Shown piece by piece: positions 1-5,184 of a DNA stretch of 5,184 bases. A model generated the notes under the pieces. It was not told the DNA's origin and ran no database searches. It saw only the letters and a program-made list of their open reading frames with translations. The position numbers and the translations under genes are program-made. Where the stretch lies: the NCBI GenBank assembly GCA_028698405.1, contig JAQVDF010000183.1:1-5184 (forward strand). Reading direction: 5' to 3'. Origin of the DNA: Phenylobacterium sp. (lineage in GTDB: Bacteria; Pseudomonadota; Alphaproteobacteria; Caulobacterales; Caulobacteraceae). Each line of letters opens with the position of its first letter. Positions within the stretch are counted from its first letter, which is position 1.

Positions 1-1036
1 TGCCGGTGTCCACCAGGCGTGTGCCGTCGACCCGCATCTCCGGCCGCTCCCGCAGGCGGATATTGGTGGCCACGCGGTTGTCGATGTCGGGGCCGCTCGC
101 CGGCGGTTCGATCACCAGGGTGCTGTTGGCGCCCAGGTGGACCAGCCAGTCTTCCCCGCGCAGGGGAACCCAGGTCAGGCGACCGACCAGGGCCGACTGC
201 TCATCGTAGGTCTGGTTGCCGATCAGGTTGCCGGTCCAGGCCAGCGAAGCGGTCCAGCGCTCGCCGTGGCCCCACAGCATCGCGCCGGTCCGGCCGTCGC
301 CGGAGGCGATACCGCGCACCAGTTCGGACGGCGCGGCCCGCTCGGCGAACAGCGAACCGTTGGTGGAGACCGCCTCCTCCAGGCCGCCCGGCGGCGAGAA
401 GGCGCCCGCCCGCAGCGTCCAGCGGCCGAGGCCGTTGTACTGCACCCAGGCGGCGCTGATCCGGCCGGCCTCTTCGACGCCCGAGCCGCCGAAGTCGTAG
501 AGGAAGTTGTACTCCCAGTCCCCGAAGGCCTTGCCCTCGACGCCCAGGCGGGCGCGGCGGAAGTTGGCCCCGTCGATCAGGTCGCGGGCGCGTTCGGTTT
601 CGGTCGCATCGCCCAGCGAGCCGCGGCGGAAGTCGGTGGCCAGCGGCCCCGGCTTGTCCTGCTGGTAGCGGGCCGCATCCAGCTGGAAGACCCCGCGGAA
701 GGCGGCGGTGAACTGGCCGTCGCCGCTGGAGATGGTCGGGCGACCGTTGTTGATGCTGACGCTGTTGGCCCGCTGGTCGGCGCGCACGGCGGCGATGTCG
801 GCGGCCGTCGAGCCCTTCAGGTCTGCGATCATCGCCTTCAGCTCGCGCAGCTCGGCCTCAAGGGCGTCGATCCGTGCGGCCTGCGGGTCGAGCCGCGGGG
901 CGGCGGCGGTGCCGCCGGTGACCACGGGGTCCGAGGTCTGGGCGAGCGCCGGAGCGGCGCAGGCGAGCGCCATCACGCCGATGGCGGCTCCGGCGAGTAG
1001 CCGGTTGCGGGCGCTGGGCGGCAAACGGTGCGACAT
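1..1036 (-). CDS. OprO/OprP-type outer-membrane porin, C-terminus beyond the window
   Basis: The open frame gives 345 residues from the ATG at 1034-1036 and leaves the window without a stop. It is probably an outer-membrane beta-barrel channel of the phosphate-selective porin O/P family. Residues 1-32 look like a Sec signal peptide: basic start, hydrophobic stretch, cleavage site ALA|QT. Residues about 48-76 form a short coiled coil (ARIDALEAELRELKAMIADL), common before the barrel in this family. From about residue 95 alternating aromatic/polar strands follow, with family-like blocks FRGVFQLDAARY (113-124), NFRRARLGVEGKAFGDWEYN (158-177), FLYDFGG (178-184) and RAGAFSPPGGLEE (209-221). Family members are usually 400-500 residues, so the last strands and terminal aromatic residue are probably missing. 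A GGGGGAG Shine-Dalgarno lies 5 nt before ATG, inside a hairpin. Phosphate or pyrophosphate selectivity is a family label only; the substrate cannot be told from sequence. The gene follows the globin receptor on the same strand, 111 bp away. Confidence 0.88.
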   Translation of the reverse strand, partial: MSHRLPPSARNRLLAGAAIGVMALACAAPALAQTSDPVVTGGTAAAPRLDPQAARIDALEAELRELKAMIADLKGSTAADIAAVRADQRANSVSINNGRPTISSGDGQFTAAFRGVFQLDAARYQQDKPGPLATDFRRGSLGDATETERARDLIDGANFRRARLGVEGKAFGDWEYNFLYDFGGSGVEEAGRISAAWVQYNGLGRWTLRAGAFSPPGGLEEAVSTNGSLFAERAAPSELVRGIASGDGRTGAMLWGHGERWTASLAWTGNLIGNQTYDEQSALVGRLTWVPLRGEDWLVHLGANSTLVIEPPASGPDIDNRVATNIRLRERPEMRVDGTRLVDTG

Positions 1037-1041
1037 GGCGG

Positions 1042-1067
1042 CTCCCCCGAAGTGATGTCGGGGGGAG
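1042..1067 (-). promoter_or_regulatory. Leader hairpin that encloses the porin ribosome binding site
   Basis: On the porin transcript, the arm CTCCCCCCGA (1067-1058) can pair with TCGGGGGAG (1050-1042) across a 7-nt loop, giving 9 base pairs with one bulged C. The 3' arm contains the whole Shine-Dalgarno GGGGGAG and ends five bases before the ATG. The pairing is read directly from sequence. That it lowers or controls porin translation is inference. No U-tract follows it, so it does not look like a terminator. Confidence 0.6.
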
Positions 1068-1102
1068 TCTTACCCGTTAATTCCTATCGCTGAACTAGCC
1101 TT

Positions 1103-1131
1103 TTTATGAGCGCCCTTTCAGCTTTTCTGAA
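1103..1131 (-). promoter_or_regulatory. Weak sigma-70-like promoter candidate for the porin
   Basis: On the minus strand TTCAGA (1131-1126) and CATAAA (1108-1103) are separated by 17 bp; each matches four of six bases of the TTGACA/TATAAT consensus. This AT-rich patch is the only one in the 111-bp gap between the globin receptor stop and the porin start. It would give a leader of about 60 nt that includes the RBS hairpin. An overlapping alternative is GCTAGTTC just downstream, close to the Caulobacter housekeeping -10 form GCTANAWC. The porin could also be co-transcribed with the receptor. Confidence 0.25.
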
Positions 1132-1147
1132 GCCGGCCCGGTGTTAG

Positions 1148-2641
1148 CTAGGCTGCGATCCGGTGGCGCGCGACGGGCTGGGCGTTCGCCTCGCCGACGA
1201 CGAACGAGACCATCACGCGGGACAGCTCCTGGGTCTCCCGCGCCAGGCCCCGGGTAGCGCCGCTGGTCTCCTCGACCATGGCCGCGTTCTGCTGGGTGAG
1301 CTGGTCGAGCTGGCCGACGGCGTTGCTGACCTCCGTCAGGGCGCGGGTCTGCTCGCGCACCGACGCGGCCATCTCGCGCACCAGGTCGTCCAACGCGGTG
1401 ACCCGCCCGGCGATGGCCGACAGGGCCTCGCCGGTCTGACCGACGAGCCCGACACCGGCCTTCACGTGCGCGCCGGAGGTGGAGATCAGGTCCTTGATCT
1501 CCTTGGCCGCTTCGGCCGAGCGCTGGGCCAGCGCGCGCACTTCCGAGGCCACCACCGCAAAGCCCTTGCCGGCGTCGCCGGCCCGGGCCGCTTCCACCCC
1601 GGCGTTCAGGGCCAGGAGGTTGGTCTGGAAGGCGATCTCGTCGATCACCCCGATGATCCGGCTGATCTGCTCGGAGGAGTGATCGATCTGGTCCATGGCG
1701 CCGATGGCCTGCTCCACCACTTCGCCGGAGCGGGCCGCCTCGGTGCGGGCCTCGGCCACCACGCGGCTGGCGATCTCGGCGCCCTCGGCGCTCTTCTTCA
1801 CGCTGGCGGCGATCTCCTCGATGGCGGCCGCCGTCTGCTCCAGGCTCGCGGCCTGCTGCTCGGTCCGCCGTGACAGGTTCTCGGCCGCGGCGCCGATCTG
1901 CGCCACGCCGTCGCTGACCACCTGGGCCGCGCCGCTCGCCGAGCCCACCGCGCGCTCCAGCGCGTCCACGGCGGCTGCGAAGTCGGCCTTCAGCTCGTCG
2001 AACTCCGGGGCGAGATTGGCGTCGATGCGGGTCCGAAGGTCTCCGCTGGACAGCCGCGCGAGGGCCGTGCGAACCGCACTCAACGCCTCGGCCTGGCGCT
2101 GCTCGGCCGCCGCGCGCTCGGCCGCCAGCCGTTGGCGCTCGGTCTCGATGGCGTCGAGGTAGGTCGAGATCGCCACGTCCATGTCGAGCAACGCGGCCTT
2201 GACGATGGCGCCCGCCTCGGCGCCGGTCTTGGCGCTTGCCTTGCGGTTCCCGAAGGCCTTCGGCCAGCGGTCGGCGATCAGCCGCTTGAGCAGCCCGTCG
2301 ACGATGCGGGCGTAGCCGGCGATGTACCACCTGGGTTGCAGCCCCACCCGGGCGTGGGTCTCGCCGACCCGCCGTACGCCGGAGACGTAGGCTTCGTCGA
2401 ACTCGGCCGCGGCCAGCGCCATCCAGTGCTTCAGCTGGTTCGACCGGGCGTTCTGGACCTGGGCCTCGTCGCGGAACATGCCCGCGGTATGGGGCGTCTT
2501 GCGCACCTCGCCGTAGAAGTCGTCCAGGGCCGGTCCGAGCGCGGTCTCGAGGAAGGGACGCAGACCATTGAGGTCCCGGCGGGCCTCCTCGTCCAATCCG
2601 ATGAAGCCCAGCCGGTCGGTTACGCTAATACTGTTACGCAC
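1148..2641 (-). CDS. Globin-coupled soluble chemoreceptor (HemAT-type methyl-accepting chemotaxis protein)
   Basis: This 497-residue protein is a probable cytoplasmic aerotaxis receptor that binds O2 on heme and controls the CheA kinase. Residues about 15-165 are a protoglobin-type sensor: the block [16 protein letters not shown] (95-110) holds the expected proximal heme ligand His96, and FY at 42-43 fits the B10 tyrosine position of B. subtilis HemAT (alignment from memory). Residues about 185-231 look HAMP-like (SSGDLRTRI). The signalling domain follows, with methylation-helix motifs [17 protein letters not shown] (261-277) and [10 protein letters not shown] (451-460) and the hairpin tip [16 protein letters not shown]. 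Spacing between these motifs equals that of E. coli Tsr, placing it in the 36-heptad class. No transmembrane segment is seen. The C-terminus (RHRIAA) lacks a CheR-binding pentapeptide. The GTG start is chosen because GGAGGG lies 8 nt upstream and the globin domain begins soon after; an in-frame ATG at 2731 would add 30 unconvincing residues. It is divergent from the PAS receptor. Confidence 0.93.
   Translation of the reverse strand: MRNSISVTDRLGFIGLDEEARRDLNGLRPFLETALGPALDDFYGEVRKTPHTAGMFRDEAQVQNARSNQLKHWMALAAAEFDEAYVSGVRRVGETHARVGLQPRWYIAGYARIVDGLLKRLIADRWPKAFGNRKASAKTGAEAGAIVKAALLDMDVAISTYLDAIETERQRLAAERAAAEQRQAEALSAVRTALARLSSGDLRTRIDANLAPEFDELKADFAAAVDALERAVGSASGAAQVVSDGVAQIGAAAENLSRRTEQQAASLEQTAAAIEEIAASVKKSAEGAEIASRVVAEARTEAARSGEVVEQAIGAMDQIDHSSEQISRIIGVIDEIAFQTNLLALNAGVEAARAGDAGKGFAVVASEVRALAQRSAEAAKEIKDLISTSGAHVKAGVGLVGQTGEALSAIAGRVTALDDLVREMAASVREQTRALTEVSNAVGQLDQLTQQNAAMVEETSGATRGLARETQELSRVMVSFVVGEANAQPVARHRIAA
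1493..1657 (-). repeat. Inverted repeat copy A: signalling-tip core of the globin receptor
   Basis: These 165 bp encode residues 329-383 of the globin receptor and are an inverted copy of 3704-3868. By my hand alignment 153 of 165 bases match, and all 12 differences are synonymous third-position changes, so the 55 encoded residues are identical. Positions 1611-1658 form a 48-bp stretch with no mismatch. The family explanation is strong constraint on the CheA/CheW-contact region; the uninterrupted run could also reflect gene conversion. Confidence 0.85.
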
Positions 2642-2649
2642 GCTACACG

Positions 2650-2655
2650 CCCTCC
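2650..2655 (-). promoter_or_regulatory. Ribosome binding site that decides the GTG start of the globin receptor
   Basis: GGAGGG reads on the minus strand, 8 nt before the GTG at 2639-2641. The upstream in-frame ATG (2729-2731) has only a GGCGAG directly abutting it, too close to serve. Just upstream of GGAGGG the leader can fold as CACCC-CCGA-GGGTG (2668-2655, touching the first G of the site) or, alternatively, as ACAC..CCC with GGG..GTGT (2669-2645), which would bury the site. Confidence 0.65.
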
Positions 2656-2684
2656 ACCCTCGGGGGTGTGATGGCAGGCAGGCG

Positions 2685-2699
2685 TTAACGCGGGCTTTA
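2685..2699 (-). promoter_or_regulatory. CtrA-like box (near match)
   Basis: On the minus strand the sequence reads TAAA-N7-TTAA followed by C, one base away from the alphaproteobacterial CtrA consensus TTAA-N7-TTAA. It lies 44-58 nt upstream of the globin receptor start and overlaps the palindrome GCGTTAACGC. CtrA is known to control motility and chemotaxis genes in Alphaproteobacteria, which makes the position plausible. One short degenerate site is weak evidence. Confidence 0.25.
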
Positions 2700-2818
2700 G
2701 CGTAAGAAAGCGGCGCCTGCTTTTCCGGCATCTCGCCGTTAGGCGACCTTTTACCGCACCATATTCAGATGTCCCCGACGCTGCGAACACCGAGTCGCGG
2801 CGCAAGGGAGCGAGCGCC

Positions 2819-4279
2819 ATGAAGCTTTTCCGCCGCCGGGAGGCCGACGCCGAGGCGCGCCTCCGCCACCTCGAGACCATGTTCAAGGCCCTCGGCGGGC
2901 GTCAGGGCTTCCTCGAGCTCGAGCTCGACGGGACCATCCGCAACGCCAACGAGATGTTCCTGCAGATGATGGGCTACACCCTGGACGAGGTGGTCGGCCG
3001 TCATCACGACATGCTGGTGTTCCCTGAGCAGCGCGGAGCCGGCTCGGAGGACTTCTGGACGGCGCTGCGCCAGGGCCAGCCGGTCAGCGACCGCTTCAAG
3101 CGGATCACCAAGGCGGGTGAAGAGCTGATCTTCTTCGGGACCTACTACGCCCTCTGCGGCGCCGAGGGGCAGCCCTACCAGTACATGCTGTGGGGCGCCG
3201 ACGTGACCGAGCAGGTCCGCGCCCAGCGCAAGGCCGATGCGGCGCTGGCCCAGCGGCGGGAGGAGCAGTCGCGCGCCTTCGCCAGCCTCACCCGCGCGCT
3301 GGAGGCGCTGGCGCAGGGCGACCTCACCGCCCGCCTCGACGGCGACCTGCCGGAAGAATACCTCCCGCTGCGCGGCGACCTGGAGCGGGCGATGGCGCAG
3401 CTCGCCGACGCGATGGGCCAGATCGCTCAGGCGACGGACTCGATGAACGGCGGCTCGATCGAGATCGTTCGCGCTGCCGACGAACTGGCGCGCCGCACCG
3501 AGCAGCAGGCCGCGTCGCTGGAAGAGACCGCGGCGGCGCTCGAGGAGATCACCGCCACCGTCAAGCGGACCGCCGAGAGCGCCGTCCAGGCCAACGAGGC
3601 CGTCGGCGGCGCCCGGCAGGAGGCCGAACGCAGCGGCGAGGTAGTCCGCGAGGCCGTGGCGGCCATGGACCAGATCGCGGAGTCCGCCCGCCAGATCAGT
3701 CAGATCATCGGGGTGATCGACGAGATCGCCTTCCAGACCAACCTCCTGGCTCTGAACGCCGGCGTGGAAGCGGCCCGGGCGGGCGACGCCGGCAAGGGCT
3801 TCGCCGTCGTCGCGTCCGAGGTGCGTGCGCTGGCCCAGCGCTCGGCGGAAGCGGCCAAGGAGATCAAGGCGCTGATCAGCGCTTCCACCCAGCAGGTCGG
3901 CCAGGGTGTCGAGCTGGTCGGACAGACCGGCCAGGCGCTGGAGAGCATCGTCGGCAAGGTCAAGGAGATCTTCGGCCTGGTCTCGGAGATCGCCGCGTCG
4001 GCCCAGGAACAGGCCACGGGCCTGGCTCAGGTCAACACCGCCGTCTCCCAGATGGACCAGGTGACCCAGCAGAACGCCGCCATGGTCGAGGAGACCACCG
4101 CCGCCAGCCACGCCCTTCAGAGCGAGATGGGCGAACTCGTGCGGCTCGTCACCCGCTTCCGCATCAGCCTCGACCGGCCGGGCTCGGCGCCCGCCCCTGT
4201 CGCGCGGCCCGTCCAGGCGCTCAAGACCACCAGCCAGCTCGCCGCCGCGCCCGCGGCGGACGACTGGGAGGAGTTCTAG
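2819..4279 (+). CDS. Soluble PAS-domain chemoreceptor with CheR-type C-terminal tether
   Basis: This 486-residue methyl-accepting chemotaxis protein is expected to regulate CheA through CheW from the cytoplasm, since no transmembrane segment or signal peptide is present. Residues about 20-135 form one PAS domain ([20 protein letters not shown], then GRHHDMLVF, ending in GADVTEQ). Residues about 152-200 are HAMP-like (AQGDLTARL). The signalling domain has methylation motifs [17 protein letters not shown] (228-244) and [10 protein letters not shown] (418-427), with an identical tip core at 296-350. Spacing matches E. coli Tsr without gaps, so it is a 36-heptad receptor. After a Pro/Ala-rich linker the chain ends in DWEEF (482-486), fitting the xWxxF pentapeptide to which CheR binds in E. 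coli receptors (NWETF). The PAS ligand is unknown: the common WIQASYNP-like strand reads IFFGTYYAL here, so the usual Trp is absent. AAGGGAG lies 8 nt before the ATG, fixing the start. It is divergent from the globin receptor and convergent with the dehydrogenase, six bases away. Confidence 0.95.
   Translation: MKLFRRREADAEARLRHLETMFKALGGRQGFLELELDGTIRNANEMFLQMMGYTLDEVVGRHHDMLVFPEQRGAGSEDFWTALRQGQPVSDRFKRITKAGEELIFFGTYYALCGAEGQPYQYMLWGADVTEQVRAQRKADAALAQRREEQSRAFASLTRALEALAQGDLTARLDGDLPEEYLPLRGDLERAMAQLADAMGQIAQATDSMNGGSIEIVRAADELARRTEQQAASLEETAAALEEITATVKRTAESAVQANEAVGGARQEAERSGEVVREAVAAMDQIAESARQISQIIGVIDEIAFQTNLLALNAGVEAARAGDAGKGFAVVASEVRALAQRSAEAAKEIKALISASTQQVGQGVELVGQTGQALESIVGKVKEIFGLVSEIAASAQEQATGLAQVNTAVSQMDQVTQQNAAMVEETTAASHALQSEMGELVRLVTRFRISLDRPGSAPAPVARPVQALKTTSQLAAAPAADDWEEF
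3704..3868 (+). repeat. Inverted repeat copy B: signalling-tip core of the PAS receptor
   Basis: These 165 bp encode residues 296-350 of the PAS receptor and pair with 1493-1657 in opposite orientation, with about 2.0 kb between the copies. Matches and differences are as given for copy A; the perfect 48-bp run is 3703-3750. Flanking codons diverge at once (SQ here, SR in the other copy), so the repeat is confined to the most constrained part of the protein. Confidence 0.85.
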
Positions 4280-4285
4280 TCTCGC

Positions 4286-5184
4286 TCAGAAACTGAAGGG
4301 CGGCCCCTCGATCCGCTCGCCCAGCATGAAGGCGTCGGCAACGTGCCGCAGCGGGGCGACGTCGACGTCGCTGCGCCCCTCTGAGATCAACCGCGCGAAA
4401 TGGGCGTAGAGCGGCGCGTACTCCGGGTGCGCCGGATCGGCGGACGCAGCGCCCGGCGCCGCCGCGCCTTCGATACTCAGCTCCGCTCCGCCTTTGGAGA
4501 GCAGGAGACGCCCGTCATCGGTCGCGACGTCGATGTCCCAGCAGGGCTCGCCGGGATGCAGGAAGTCGAACTCGGCTGCGATCTGCGCGCCCTGCGCGAC
4601 TTCGAACGCCAGCTCGGCGGCGCTCGGCGCCTGGCGGTTCGCCGGAAATGTCAGCCGCGCGCGGGTCAGACTGAAGGGTTCGGACAGGATGCGGGTGACG
4701 ATGGACAGGGCGTTGATGCCGGGATCGAACACGCCCATGCCGCCGGCCGCGAAGATCCACTCCTGGCCGGGATGCCAGACGCGCACGTCCTCCTTCCAGA
4801 CGATCCGCACCGCCCGCACCTGGCGCGTACTCAGCCAGTCCGCCGCCTCCGTCACCCTCGGCGCGAACCTTGAGTGCCAGCTCGCGAACAGCGTGACGCC
4901 CGCCGCCTCGGCCCTGCGGGCGAGCTCGTCCACCGCGCTGAGGGTGGCCGCCGGGGGCTTCTCCAGCAGCACGTGGACGCCGCGGGCCATGGCCAGGCGT
5001 GCGTCCCCCGCGCGCACGGCGGGCGGCGTGCAGAGGCTGACGGCCTGAACCTCCGGGCAGGCGTCCAGCAGCTCGGCCAGCGAGGGAAAGCTCCTCACTC
5101 CCTCCACGCCGGCCGAGCGGCTGGCGGTCGCGACCAACTCGAAGTCCGGGCTGGCGGCGATCACCGGCAGGTGCTGGTCGCGGG
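4286..5184 (-). CDS. Gfo/Idh/MocA oxidoreductase, probable D-galactose/L-arabinose 1-dehydrogenase, N-terminus beyond the window
   Basis: The frame is open to the right edge; the first readable residues are RDQHLPVIAASPDFELVATA. The start and the glycine-rich NAD(P)-binding loop, expected directly before them, lie outside. The GTG at 5162-5164 is therefore an internal valine. The N-terminal half is a Rossmann fold with CTPP and the family signature EKPP (4963-4952), whose lysine is usually catalytic. The C-terminal half carries WHSRFAP, WKEDVRVWHPGQEWI and GGMGVFDPGINALSI, which I recognise from bacterial galactose 1-dehydrogenase (named gal in Pseudomonas) and the related arabinose 1-dehydrogenase. 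These oxidise the sugar at C1 to the lactone with NAD(P)+, the first step of the De Ley-Doudoroff-type route, in the cytoplasm. Which sugar is used cannot be decided here. About 299 residues are visible, near the full family length of about 310. It ends in TGA at 4286-4288, convergent with the PAS receptor; no other sugar gene is in the window. Confidence 0.87.
   Translation of the reverse strand, partial: RDQHLPVIAASPDFELVATASRSAGVEGVRSFPSLAELLDACPEVQAVSLCTPPAVRAGDARLAMARGVHVLLEKPPAATLSAVDELARRAEAAGVTLFASWHSRFAPRVTEAADWLSTRQVRAVRIVWKEDVRVWHPGQEWIFAAGGMGVFDPGINALSIVTRILSEPFSLTRARLTFPANRQAPSAAELAFEVAQGAQIAAEFDFLHPGEPCWDIDVATDDGRLLLSKGGAELSIEGAAAPGAASADPAHPEYAPLYAHFARLISEGRSDVDVAPLRHVADAFMLGERIEGPPFSF

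Larger units (their letters stand above)
2642..2818. promoter_or_regulatory. Divergent control region between the two chemoreceptor genes
   Basis: These 177 bp separate the GTG of the globin receptor from the ATG of the PAS receptor and must hold at least one promoter for each. Seen here: the palindrome GCGTTAACGC (2682-2691), a CtrA-like site overlapping it, GCTAAAGC on the minus strand (2701-2694; seven of eight bases of the Caulobacter -10 form GCTANAWC, but without a clear -35), and CATATT (2760-2765), a weak -10 candidate for the PAS receptor. TCGCC-GTTA-GGCGA (2733-2746) is a small perfect hairpin. No promoter can be assigned firmly. Confidence 0.6.

Noticed and set aside
137..1000. 287-codon plus-strand frame across the porin
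   Set aside because: The minus strand here encodes a porin with a signal peptide and family motifs; the plus frame is its antisense shadow without a ribosome binding site.
1095..1125. PhoB box upstream of the OprP-like porin
   Set aside because: CTGAAAG-GGCG-CTCATAA has the right spacing for CTGTCAT repeats but too many mismatches to support phosphate control.
1117..1131. TTCAG-AAAAG-CTGAA repeat as a terminator for the globin receptor
   Set aside because: The stem is 5 bp and no U-tract follows on the minus strand.
1104..2330. 408-codon minus-strand frame overlapping the globin receptor
   Set aside because: It is the same strand in another frame, extremely Arg/Gly-rich, and is explained by third-position GC of the receptor gene.
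2642..2731. ATG at 2731 as the start of the globin receptor (527 residues)
   Set aside because: The added 30 residues show no domain and cross the likely promoter region; GGAGGG is correctly placed for the GTG at 2641 instead.
2733..2750. TCGCC-GTTA-GGCGA hairpin followed by CCTTTT as a plus-strand terminator
   Set aside because: No plus-strand gene lies upstream to terminate, the stem is only 5 bp and the T run is short.
2765..4111. 448-codon open frame on the minus strand opposite the PAS receptor
   Set aside because: It is the complement of a clear chemoreceptor frame, has a Gly/Leu/Asp/Arg-rich composition typical of high-GC antisense frames, and shows no known motif.
5162..5164. GTG as the true start of the dehydrogenase
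   Set aside because: In-frame codons upstream give RDQHLP, which continues the family N-terminus, so the gene begins outside the window.

Overview
The window is GC-rich, densely coded bacterial DNA. It holds four protein-coding genes. Two of them, an outer-membrane porin with a signal peptide and a De Ley-Doudoroff-type sugar dehydrogenase, run off the window edges. The combination of two soluble chemoreceptors, an OprP-like porin, the sugar 1-dehydrogenase and the codon usage suggests an alphaproteobacterium, probably Caulobacteraceae (Caulobacter/Phenylobacterium-like). The lineage is an inference from gene content, not a proven assignment.

Layout. 1-1036, minus strand: N-terminal 345 residues of an OprO/OprP-type beta-barrel porin. 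1037-1147: intergenic leader with a strong hairpin that covers the porin ribosome binding site, plus a weak promoter candidate. 1148-2641, minus strand: a soluble globin-coupled methyl-accepting chemotaxis protein (HemAT type), best started at a GTG. 2642-2818: a divergent control region. 2819-4279, plus strand: a second soluble chemoreceptor with one PAS domain and a C-terminal CheR-type pentapeptide. 4286-5184, minus strand: a Gfo/Idh/MocA-family oxidoreductase resembling D-galactose/L-arabinose 1-dehydrogenase, missing only its first residues; it converges on the PAS receptor with six bases between the stop codons.

How the genes fit together. The two receptors are divergent, both lack membrane segments, and both have signalling domains of the same length class (they align without gaps to the E. 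coli Tsr type, from memory). They share a 55-residue identical core, which at DNA level is a 165-bp inverted repeat with 93% identity. One receptor is expected to read oxygen or another heme ligand; the other reads an unknown cue through PAS. Only the PAS receptor carries the adaptation-enzyme tether, so a mixed array in which it serves the globin receptor is a reasonable hypothesis. The porin and the dehydrogenase have no evident functional tie to chemotaxis.

I see no mobile element, CRISPR array, tRNA or rRNA. No wholly new system is evident. The points most worth a second look are the asymmetric receptor pair, the porin leader hairpin, and the nearly perfect internal inverted repeat.
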